Assembly (NCBI GenBank): GCA_034509735.1 | Contig: JACGWO010000005.1 | Location: 29,604,479-29,668,478 of the forward strand | Length of the DNA: 64,000 bases | Source of the DNA: Sesamum alatum | Taxonomy: Eukaryota > Streptophyta > Magnoliopsida > Lamiales > Pedaliaceae | Reading direction: 5' to 3' | Shown here: in pieces, positions 12,755 through 22,485 of the stretch | Layout: each line of letters opens with the position of its first letter | Numbering within the stretch: the first letter of the stretch is position 1 | Notes under the pieces: generated by a model | The model's database searches: none | What the model was told of the DNA's origin: nothing | Seen by the model: only the letters and a program-made list of their open reading frames with translations | Program-made: the position numbers and the translations under genes

Positions 12755-13460
12755 ATTATGGAACGGTCTTTTGCTCGATCACGGAATTCTAAGATATCGA
12801 CATAACCGTTACAAAAGAGGACCGGTTGAATGAGACGATCATTCCTAATTCCGTACAAATTGAGCATTCCAAATAAGGGGCCCATCGCTCCTAAAATTAG
12901 CCCAAATGCAATGATTTTTTGGTATCGTTAGTGTTCCAAACCAAATTACCTAAAATCAATCCGAAAACGTATTCCAAATAAAGATTAAAAAATCGTTCCT
13001 AAGTTTCTTAGCAAAGAAGGTCTAAGGGTGTTCAACCTACCGTTCCAAAATATATCCCCAAACAAATAGCATACCATTCTAATGTGTATTTCAGAGTCAG
13101 TGAAAAAATGCATCTCCCATATATTTAGTTCGATGCAAATAGAGTTCCAATGACCGTTCCAAATTACGTCAATCACATAACATGTTACCGTTCCAAATAT
13201 TAACAATGTGTTCAAAATACACAAATTATATATTCATACACACAAAGGTAATCAGGAACGATTTTTATCTTGTACGCCAAAAACAGTTCCAAAATAGGAA
13301 CGGTTTAGGTGTAACCGTTCCTAAATATTAGGAATGCCTCCAGTTTCAACGTAACGCTAACCATTCCATAACCGTTCCTAAGCCCGGTCCAGGTTCATCC
13401 AGTGATCTTTCGATCGTTCCCAAAAGGGAAAAAAAATCGTTCCTAATACCGTTTTAGCTC
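12755..13460. promoter_or_regulatory. CACTA right subterminal repeats (CCGTTCC motif)
   Basis: A mirror of the left-end array: many cgttcc/ggaacg motifs in both orientations within 700 bases of the right terminus. Confidence 0.65.
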
Positions 13461-13556
13461 CCGCATTTTTTTATAGTGCTGATTTCATTCATCCAAGATT
13501 TTTTATTAAATTAATCAATGATTTATCATTTATTATAGAGCTTTTTAAAATTTGGG

Positions 13557-13935
13557 ATAAATGCAAAAAAGGTACCATACTATAGGCCACTTTGCAATTT
13601 CGGTATCATAATTTTCAAAAGGGCCGATTTCAGTACCATACAATGAGGAGTGTGGCAAGATTGACATTGTAGTTTATGGAAGTTACAAATTTAGTACCTT
13701 AATTTTGAAACTGACAGCTTTAGTACCAACCCTTATCTTTTGATAATATCACTTCTAGTCCCCTAAGGTTAGGGACCAAATCTGATACTATCTCATACTT
13801 GAGGGGCTAAAATGAAAGTAAAGTACCTTATTTGCAAGTGTCTGTAAACTACAGTATCAAAATTGCCTATTTTAAAAGGTGTGGTACCAAACTTGCAAAA
13901 GCTCCTAATGTGTGGTACCAAAATACAATTTTCTC
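13557..13935. mobile_element. MITE-like inverted-repeat element
   Basis: The left segment gataaatgcaaaaaaggtac is complementary, with mismatches, to the right segment ggtaccaaaatacaattttc. Between them are phrases such as tttagtacc and ggtacc in mirrored order. No clean TSD was found. Its overall design resembles the Mutator-type MITEs elsewhere in the window. Confidence 0.5.
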
Positions 13936-15604
13936 TCGTTCCGAGCTCTTGGTACCCTCTCGTTATAATAGAAGAAGTTAAAGCAAGATTCTTGGAATAA
14001 ACATTCTCTTTTTAGAGGTTTTGAATTCAAACTCTAAATGTATGCATGTGTGGAGAGAAACAAGACAAAAAAAATGTTTAGAATACAATACACTAGATGT
14101 ACCAATATTTTAATTTCATTACAACAAAAGATAATATAGTAACATTTTAATTTCATTCCATTTTTCATTTTATGTGCATGTACCATAAATTTAATTTACT
14201 TAAATATAAGGAAATGCTACTTCAGACATAATTAAAGTTCAATATTTTATATGTTTGTTCCCCAGTTTAGTAGTTCCTTTTTTTTCTGAAAGAAATGCAT
14301 GCCACTTCAAGCATATAAATCAAATTAAATAAATTAAAATTAAGTATATTTTGATGGTCCATACCTAAATATTTGCACTTAAATTATTCAATTAAGCTTG
14401 ATTAAAATTCTAAGAATAATATCTCGTTTCCATTTTATATATATACATATTTATATAAATTATGTTTTTCAATATTCAAATATTATAAATCATATATATA
14501 ATATATACATATAAAATATAATACTAATTTATAATAAAAAATTGCATTGCTAATTAGCAATATATATTAAAACCTCTATAAATTAATAATGTCGAGATCA
14601 TGTAATTTTTTATTAATTTAAAGAGGCATTAATTAATCGATTAATTAATAATTTATTAATTTAAAGAGAATTTTTTTCCGATTCAACAAACCTACATTAT
14701 TCTTCATGAATAAACATATACATTATATTGACTAATTGAATGATGTTCATGTACAATGTGACTTATTAAATATAATACATCCCCTAAAAAACATAAAGTT
14801 CATTGTAGTACGTAGTACTAGTTAAAACTTAATGGAAGTTCATATATGGTAAGGAAATCAACCACTATATAAACATCAAAAAAATATTCTTAATTAGTCA
14901 ATCCAAATACCAACCAACCTTGACTTCACATCTAAAAGGTGTCCAAAAATCAACCATGACAGATCAAATACGTAAACTCTATGTGAGTATAAGAGATCCA
15001 CATGCACTCAAAAAGATTTGCAACGGTGAATTGATGAAAACTTTCATTTGAAAGTTAGTCAAGGTAAAATATCGAACACATTAAGCGATTATCTGAGTAT
15101 CATTCGACTAACTTAGAAGAAGGAGAAGATACCAAGTGACACAAACCTGCAAAATATCTAGAGATGGAGAATGTTCTTTGAGTGGTTTCTCCAATACCAA
15201 GAACATGTAAAACATGTCCGGAGAGCTAATTTTGGAGAAGGCAAGAGATACGATGAAACTTCTATACCCTCAATACTTCCTGAGTCGCGCAAATTTTCTC
15301 AAGGTTGGCTTGAGAAGTTCAAGCTAAGACATGATATCAAGTCATTTCATTGCTTTCGAGAGAGTAGTTCTGTTGACATAGAGGACATGGAGACCAAATT
15401 GGTGGCTATAAGAAAAATAAACCAGTATCCTATGAAAGATGTTTTTAATATGGATGAAACTGGTTTGTTTTACAGGTTACAAGCTGGTCATTCTCTTGCA
15501 AAGGAACAACTTGAAGAAAGAAAACAAGCAAAGAAAGACTTACAATTGTTATTTGTTGCAATGAGGATGGCTCTAAAAAAATTCTTTATGGGTTATTGGA
15601 AAGT

Positions 15605-17913
15605 CACTACAAAAAAATGCGGGAATAGGAACGGTAAGATGCGACCGTTCCACGTAGGAACTGTGGTAGGAACTGTTGTGGAACGGTAAACCGTTGATGA
15701 CGTCAGAGTCGTGCTAATAGAAATACAAATTAATAGGAACGTTCGCACCGTTCCTATTAGAGTGCCAAACATAGGGTGCCAATTTGTACACTTATAACCG
15801 TTCCTAAAGGGGACCTGATATATTTTGGACCTCAATTTGGAACACATGTGTGAGATTTGGAACGGTAAGCGGACCGAGAAAGCTTACTGTTACTGTATGT
15901 GTTCCAAAGACCGTGTCTTTTTTGGACCAGTTGGCCTACCGTTCCAAAATGTAGTCCTACAGGAGGCCCTTTTACGCCATGGGAAAAAATGTGATGCAAT
16001 TACTGTTCCAAATTACGGGTATATAGTAAGTGAAGCTGTGTTACAAGTACCGGTCCAAAATGTAATCCAAGTAGGAACAGTCGGTTTGTCTTGTGCCTGA
16101 TATCGTTCCTAATATGCTCTAACGGCTATATTACAACGGTAACTTTACCGTTCCTGTTACCTCTCCTGAGACCGTTCCTTAATCTGGAACAACGGCGATA
16201 TTTTAACGGCTAGTTTTGTGTTCAAAATAGTAATCCAATGACCGTTCCAATGATTTCTATATATATGTCCCCCTTCTTTGTCATTGTTCTTATACTTACT
16301 CTCCAATTCATTTTGTATTTGTAACTCCCCCCCCCCCCCTTGATTGCTTATACGGAAAATCGAACATATCAACTACCGAGAGCGAATTTTTCATTGATAT
16401 CGATAGGTGTTTTGCTTAGGTAAATATGCAAAATTCTGTTATTTTTGCATATATATATATAATTTACTCTCGTCATTTAATTGTGTTGTTGTGAATTATA
16501 CGTAGGACCAATCATGTTAAGACAATTGAGAAAATAGATGTATGATCGAGACGTCCTGGGTGTGACGCCGGAGTTTGAGGATGGTGTTACAATATTTTTA
16601 GAATGGGCCCAGTCTCAGCGTGCATATATGGACGGGGACAAGATTAAGTGTCCCTACCGAAAGTGCAAAAACGAACGGTTCAAAACACCAGACGAGGTAA
16701 ATTTTGATTTGTGTATGAAAGGGTTTATGCCAGAGTATTACAATTGGACTTCGCATGGTGAGGAGAGGGTGCAGGAATACTTTGAAGCATTGACAGCGCC
16801 CCTTGTGTAGCATCAGCAAACGCCACCCGTTCAGGAGGAGGGTAGTTCGCATTAGGGTGATGCGGCTCAGATGGATTGGGCGCAGAGGATGGTATTCAAT
16901 GCCGCCGCGGCCGTCATTCTGGTCTTCGTACAACCAAGAGGGACCGACTGATGATGGTACTCGGTATTGTCCATCTGATGTGGGTCCTAGTTCATATTAC
17001 GATTCGGGGCCCTATGATTATGTGTCTGGCTTGTCAGACCGTTTTTTTGATGTAGTTCATGCTGCGGACCAACCTTTGTGGAATGGCTGCACCACATCTC
17101 AGTTGGCGTCAATTGCCTCCTTGGTGAATATCAAGGCCGAATGGGTTTTTCCGAGCATACATATGATCAGTTATGCCAGTGGGTTGATACTGTAATGCCC
17201 CGCGATCACACTTTCCCCGTCGATTATTACAATACGAAGAAATTGATAAGAGAATTGGGTTTACCAGTTCAGAAGATTGATGCTTGCAAAAACGGTTGCA
17301 TGTTGTACTGGAAGGACGATATTGATTTGGAATATTGCAAGTTCTGTGGAGACGCTAGGTACAAGCCCACGAGGGACAGAAATCCTAAACGCAAGAAGTC
17401 CCCGTATGCCATTCTTAGGTATCCACCGATTACCCCTCGGCTGTAGAGGTTGTATGCGTCGGAGGTCACAACAGAGCATATGACTTGGCATGCGAGCCAT
17501 CAGACGGAGGAAGGATCCATGTGTCATCCGTCGGATGCAGAGGCTTGGAAGCATTTTGACCGGACGTATCCTGATTTTGCAGCTGAACCAAGGAATGTTA
17601 GACTTGGGTTGTGCACGGATGGGTTTGCACCGCATGGTCAGTATGGTAAAACTTACTCATGTTGGCCCGTGATACTTACACCGTACAATCTCCCACCGGA
17701 AATGTGCATGAAGTGAGTATATGTTCCTAACGATGGTGATCCCTGGCCCATCGAATCCCAAACGTCTTATCGATGTCTACTTGGAGCCGTTGATGGACAT
17801 CAAGGGAAAAACGAAGGACAATCTGAATGCACGGAAGGATTTGAAGATCATATGTAATCGGCCGGAAAAAACCGTTCATGTTACCGTTCCAATCACTGCT
17901 TTTTCTTGTAGTG
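15605..17913 (+). mobile_element. Internally deleted CACTA element, TSD agt
   Basis: A 2309-bp element starting CACTACAAAAAAATGCGGGA and ending TTTTTCTTGTAGTG. It is flanked by an exact 3-bp duplication (agt at 15602-15604 and 17914-17916), the hallmark of CACTA insertion. Left subterminal ggaacggt repeats resemble those of the 5662-13478 element. It keeps only the first part of TNP2 and lacks TNP1 entirely, so it is non-autonomous. Confidence 0.92.
16538..17866 (+). pseudogene. Truncated TNP2-type transposase relic
   Basis: One frame runs MYDRDVLGVTPEFEDG (transposase-associated domain, CPYRKCKNERF) and, after breaks, KDDIDLEYCKFCGDARY and KTYSCWPVILTPYN (tnp2 family). It closely parallels the relic at 6616-8421. 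It then jumps from the residue group LIDVYLEPL to MDIKGKTKDN and ends at NRPE, where terminal repeat DNA begins. A TAG lies at 16808, another at 17444, and the frame shifts near 17150. Confidence 0.8.
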
Positions 17914-19008
17914 AGTACACAAAGCCACATTGCTTAAAAACTGTCAACATAAACAGCTTGAATTGTCAATATCGTTCCAACATAAGAGCATGGATGGCGA
18001 GTATTTTTTTTTTTTATGAATATATTTGTTAGCTGGACCAGAAAATGTATGGTAGAAGAATTTTGTTGGTGGTAGATAATTGTCCAACCCATGAGAAAAA
18101 ATATTGAAGAGCTACATAATGTTGAGTTGTACTTTTTGCCACCCAACATGACATCAAAAATTCAACCATGTGATGCACGGTAATAAAAACTGTCAAGATG
18201 CACTACCGCAGGAGATTTTACCGTAGGGTATTTGAGGGCTATGAGTAGAGAGAATCTGATCCAAAAAAGATTAATGTTTTAAATGTCATCAATCTTGTAG
18301 TCTCAACTTGGACGATAAATGTTCAGTAAGAGAGAATAGCAAATTGTCTTCGACACTGTAAAATTCATTTGCATGATGAAGTAGCCTCAAGGAATTTTAA
18401 TGAAGGAACTACTAAAGAAAGCATTCATGAACTCGATACGATAATTAATGGCCTTGGTTACCACAACAAAATGGATGTCAATCACCTATTATATTACTTG
18501 GGTGAAAATAATACATGTTCAGAGGTTCAAAGTTTAGAAGAAATTGTAGCTAGTGATGTTGAAAATCCTATTGAGGATGAATCTGAAGATAATACTATGC
18601 ATATTCAATCCATTATACGGAAGGAAGCACTCATAACGGCAACAACTCTTCGCAATCTTCTGTTGCAATATCTAAACGCAACATCCGAGCTTTGGATGCA
18701 GCAAGAAAAGTTAGAGATAAAATACAATTAGATTTAAATTATAAAAGCAGTAAACAACAATAGAATCATATTTACCAATTTGTCCTAGTTATATCTGTAA
18801 GTTTATAAAATTATTGATTATAATATTGCATGGACCATATATTTATATAAGGGTCTTCCAGGAATTTATTATCTTATTAATTTATAAAAATTAATTAATT
18901 TAGACCTTGGGCCTAAGTCGGGACCGAGAAAAATTATTATTTTAGAGAAGTTATTAATTTATTGAGTATTTATTTATAGAGACTTATTGATACTCTCAAG
19001 ATTCAAGA

Positions 19009-19814
19009 TGCACAGTGGGTCGGGCTGGGCCAACCCAACCCAAGACCAATTTAACCCAATAAAAAAAGGGTTGGCTTGATCCAGGTCCACTTGGGACCCG
19101 ATCGGTCCCAGGCTGGTCCAAGATATCAATACCTAGGACCAGCACAGCTCAGTGGCCCAAGACCACCTGGTCCTAGATTGGGCTTAGGCCGAGCTTATTG
19201 GGCCTTTTTTTTTAATAATACTTTTCATATAATTTTTATTTTATTATTTTAAGTTGACTACTCTAATAGATTATTTTTTATAGTATTGAAACTCTAAAAT
19301 TTTTATCTTTATTGTTTCTAAATTTTTAATATATTAAATCATTAATCCTCTTTATTTCAAAATTTATTTTAAATTCTTTATGGATTTGTTATTATCTAAG
19401 TTTATTATTATAAGCTGTTAGTTAAATTATTATTTAAGTTTATTATATATTCGTAACTAGTTTTTTCTAGTAATACTTTTTTGTTTGATTTATTTTTTAT
19501 TTATTTATTTCATGATGCAACCATAAATTTAAATAATTGCTCAAAAGAACACCTCAAATTCATAAATAAAAAATAAAATAGACACATTCGGGCTTGGTCT
19601 GAGCCCAGACCCGGCCGGTCCATAGGCTAGGCCTAGGTTTAAAAATGGACCCAATTGGGGCCCATGTAAAGGCCTAGGGCCACCTCAGGACCGGCTATAA
19701 ACAGTAGCGGATTGGTCCTGGGCCGGGCTTTTGCGGGTTGTTCCTTGCCGATCTTGGGCCGAACTTTTGCGGACTATTCCATGACGGTCCGGGGCTGACC
19801 CAGCCCACTGTGCA
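19009..19814. mobile_element. Inverted-repeat element with GC-rich arms, possibly hAT-derived
   Basis: TGCACAGTGGG at the left end is mirrored by CCCACTGTGCA at the right. Each arm (about 190 bp left, 215 bp right) is rich in GGGCC, CCCAAGACC and GGTCC words. The centre (about 19200-19590) is very AT-rich. The two flanks share a gattcaa word but not at exact duplication positions, so no TSD is proven. No coding capacity. Confidence 0.5.
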
Positions 19815-19828
19815 CATTGATTCAAAAT

Positions 19829-21360
19829 TGATAGGCCCAAGACAAAGAAAGGCCCAGTAAAGCAGAAGTCACGACCCAATGACAAGTGGAAGCTCCCGCT
19901 GAAAGATCTCCTGAGGCAGGCCTAAACACAAGCACTCCACCAACCCCTTGCATGGATGCCAAGTTGTCTCCCAGGGATTAGGAACGACGCATGGCCAGCA
20001 CACTGTCAGCCAGCTCAAACGAGGATGTTTGGCTCCTGCAACGTCACCCACAGACCTAGGACCCTAGGGTGGAGGAATCCACCTAATTACCCAACTCGGA
20101 AAGCAGGATCCATCTTAACCATAAGGGGATACCTCCGCAAGAAGCTACTCCCCAAGAAAATTGAGATTCAATCAAAGGCGAGGTGCAACCTCTTTCTCAA
20201 GTCCATAGGAGGGAGGACTCTTCTCAACAGATTAAGTATCGGCTATAAATAGGCCTTTCATCTCCTTGCGAAGTGTAATATTACTTTGACACACACACAC
20301 ACACACGAGAAAAACCATTACCACACAATTATACTTGCTCTTATTTTTCTATGGGCAAAATTACACTTTTGGTCCTATAAAATTGAGGGGTCAATACTTT
20401 TGGTCCTGCGCTTCCTGAAATGATCAATTTAGTCCCAAAATTGAGAATTTTCAACATTTTTGCTCCTACGCTTCCTGAAATGACCAATTTAGTCCCAAAA
20501 TTGGGAATTTTTGGCACATTTGGTCCCATTAAACGATTTCTGTCAAAAATGCTAACGACAAATGTCTCGCTGTCAGTGGGGGCACTTTGGGCTAACGTCT
20601 GGCAATAGGACAATTAGGAAAGGAACTTGGAGGGAAAAAATGGCGCCATTGTCTACCCCTTTTATTTACTTCTTTTCTTTGCTTCATTTGCAAAAAGTAA
20701 GAATACTTGTAATATTCTACAGAGTAGAGAAAATCGTAGAAGAAGGTCGCGTACTTTGACGAAGCAAAATGTCAGAAATGGATTCGATAAATTATTTCTG
20801 TGGCAAAGTAGCAAGGCTGCGTACATCATGGACCAACGAGAAATCCAGAAAGAAGATTTCATACTTGCGCTGATAGGAACCGAGGATGTAATTTTTTTAC
20901 TTGGGAAGATAATCCATTATGTCTAGGGGCAAAGGTAATAATTCCCAGGCTTCTACGTTGGTTGAATAGGTTTGAGCAAGAAAATGCTAATCTAAAGAGG
21001 AAAATAAAATTCTCAAAAATGCTAAATTTCCAATTTTGGGACTAAATTGGTCATTTCAAAAAGCGCAGGACCAAAAGTGTCAAAAAATTCCCAATTTTGG
21101 GACTAAATTGGTCATTTCAGGTAGTGCAAGACCAAAAGTGTTGACCTCCCAGTCCTATGGGACCAAAAGAGTAATTTTGCCTTTTTCTATGCCATCCTAC
21201 TTTTTACATTCGTAATTATCATATTTCACGATTGTTTACTAACTTAAACATCGAAGTGCTAACGTGCTTTTTACAATCCCCTTTCCAAAGTTTGGAAGAA
21301 CCTAGGCTCAAGGACTTGGAGTTAGACCCGTTCGAACGAGCAATTTTTTGCTTGCTCATA
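19829..21360 (+). mobile_element. Gypsy LTR-like remnant, interrupted by a MITE
   Basis: It begins near TGATAGGCCC. A TATA-like ggctataaataggcc lies at 20241-20255, then a (CA)n run at about 20290-20306. After removing the MITE at 20353-21181 it continues into tttactaacttaaacatc and gaagtgctaac (about 21233-21265). That is a phrase I associate with the U5 part of plant Gypsy LTRs; a similar phrase occurs at 38630-38660. No internal retroelement genes adjoin it, so it may be a solo LTR. Its ends are not proven. Confidence 0.45.
20353..21181. mobile_element. Mutator-type MITE, 829 bp, 9-bp TSD
   Basis: Long inverted ends of about 170 bp: gggcaaaattacacttttgg on the left and ccaaaagagtaattttgcc on the right, with internal repeats of aatttagtcccaaaattg. 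They are flanked by an exact tttttctat at 20344-20352 and 21182-21190. The middle (20560-20930) is unrelated sequence with short open frames but no recognisable protein. Confidence 0.9.
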
Positions 21361-21368
21361 TATCATTA

Positions 21369-21649
21369 CTAGTCGTCGTGACACACCGTTCCTACGTGCA
21401 CATAGTAAATAACTTTTTACATTTTAAAATATATAATAAATAAGAGTAAAATACATAAACTAACATATCACATTAAAAAAACAGAAGAAAAAAACTAATT
21501 TATCAATTAATATAAAGTTTGAAAAGTTGAATAAAGTTGTTATCACATCAGTTGAGGGTTATTTTTGCATTATAAAAAAATGGTGCAACATTGTCATTAA
21601 CCACCACTTGTAAGTAAAAAATGAGTTTTTTTCATATAATAGCTATAGA
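21369..21649 (-). mobile_element. Short non-autonomous Helitron
   Basis: Read on the minus strand it starts TCTATAGCTATTATATGAAA, close to the usual plant Helitron start. It ends with a hairpin-capable GTGCACGTAGG...GTGTGTCAC, then ACGACGACTAG. The base before is A and the base after is T, the expected A/T insertion site. It is 281 bp with no genes. Its end resembles that of the Helitron at 62186-62420. Confidence 0.7.
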
Positions 21650-21819
21650 TGAAAAAGTTGCATCATTCTTGAAATCACATCTAATTTTGTATAACACAAA
21701 AAATATGTATTTGTACTGTCAAGTGTCAATCATATACACATTTAGAGAGCATTTGGACGTGCTTATAAGCTTTTTAATGTTGCAAAGTATTTGATAATTA
21801 TATATATATATATATAAAA

Positions 21820-22204
21820 GGATAAATTTCAATTATCTCCCTTAAAATTTGACATAATTACAAATATCAGCTCCTTGTTTGAAAAATTATAAGTACCTTC
21901 TCAAATAAAAAATAATTATATAGCCCCTAAACGAAGATATAAAATGTACTACTAAAAAAATTAAAAAAACAATCTACTAAAATAAATAATTCATAAAAAA
22001 ATATTAGTCCATAAAGATATTTTTAAAAAATCTAAACAAGCCATAAATTTATAACTTATAATCCAAAAAATTGAATGAAAACCTAACGGAATGAGTTCTT
22101 TGTTAGACAAATGTTAAAATCAAGGGGGTATTTGAAATTTCCTAAACAAAAAGAAAGTATTTGTAATTACAACAAACCTTGGGGAAGGTGACCATAATTC
22201 ACCC
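21820..22204. mobile_element. Mutator-type MITE, 9-bp TSD
   Basis: A 385-bp element beginning ggataaatttcaattatctc and ending ggtgaccataattcaccc, flanked by tatataaaa at 21811-21819 and 22205-22213. It belongs to the family at 5107-5532 and 59780-60204. The DNA on both sides (gcttataagc words at about 21760 and 22215-22260) suggests that it landed inside an older palindromic element. Confidence 0.82.
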
Positions 22205-22485
22205 TATATAAAAAGCTTATAACATCCAAAAATAAGATATTAGAAGCTTATAAGTTCATTTTTAAAAAAAACAAAAAGGTTAAGAATTCCCAAGTTATTT
22301 TGAAAATCCCAACAAATTAATTTAATTTTCTTCATATTAACTACAAATTTTCCATTCATAACATATTATAAGCTCCGTGATCTTATACATCAAATCAAAA
22401 CATACGTTACAAACGAAATTTTAATCCATTCTAAGAAGCAAACGCACCTTGATCTCGTCAAGACTGCATTTCTAAACTTTCTGAA

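Larger units (their letters stand above)
5662..13478 (+). mobile_element. CACTA (En/Spm) DNA transposon, near full length, dead
   Basis: A 7.8-kb element. The left end is CACTACAAAAAAAAGGCGGG. The right end, read inverted, is CACTATAAAAAAATGCGGGA. Inside it lie a TNP2-type transposase relic (6616-9888) and a TNP1/Ptta-type relic (11034-12586), in the usual CACTA order. Both ends are packed with GGAACGG/CCGTTCC motifs, as expected for subterminal transposase-binding repeats. The flanking triplets (cat and ctg) do not match, so no TSD supports the insertion event itself. Confidence 0.88.
14957..18731 (+). pseudogene. Pogo-type DDE transposase, split by CACTA insertion
   Basis: An N-terminal helix-turn-helix (HLKVSQGKISNTL, about 15040-15100) is followed by a CENP-B-like DNA-binding region (FSQGWLEKFKLRHDIKSFH) and the DDE_1 endonuclease. 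The three expected acidic residues are all recognisable: Asp at 15453 (MDETGLFYRL), Asp at 18075 (VVDNCPTH) and Asp at 18172 (IQPCDA). The CACTA element at 15605-17913 sits between the first and second. Sequence resumes directly after it (YTKPHCLK). A C-terminal acidic tail ends at 18731. Frame breaks near 15560, before the insertion, show the gene was decaying independently. A stop near 18240 is also seen. Confidence 0.75.
14567..18988 (+). mobile_element. Emigrant/Lemi1-like pogo (Tc1/mariner) element
   Basis: The left end, at about 14567-14588, reads ttaaaacctctataaattaa. That is the terminal sequence of the Emigrant/Lemi1 family as I know it. The right end, at about 18966-18988, reads tatttatttatagagactta and is its imperfect complement. 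Subterminal copies of ttattaatttaaagag lie just inside the left end. The body carries a pogo-type transposase relic (14957-18731) interrupted by a CACTA element. Exact ends and the TA duplication are uncertain because both sides are AT-rich. Confidence 0.6.

Noticed and set aside
5659..13481. A TSD for the large CACTA element
   Set aside because: Flanking triplets are cat and ctg; they do not match, so I did not claim a TSD.
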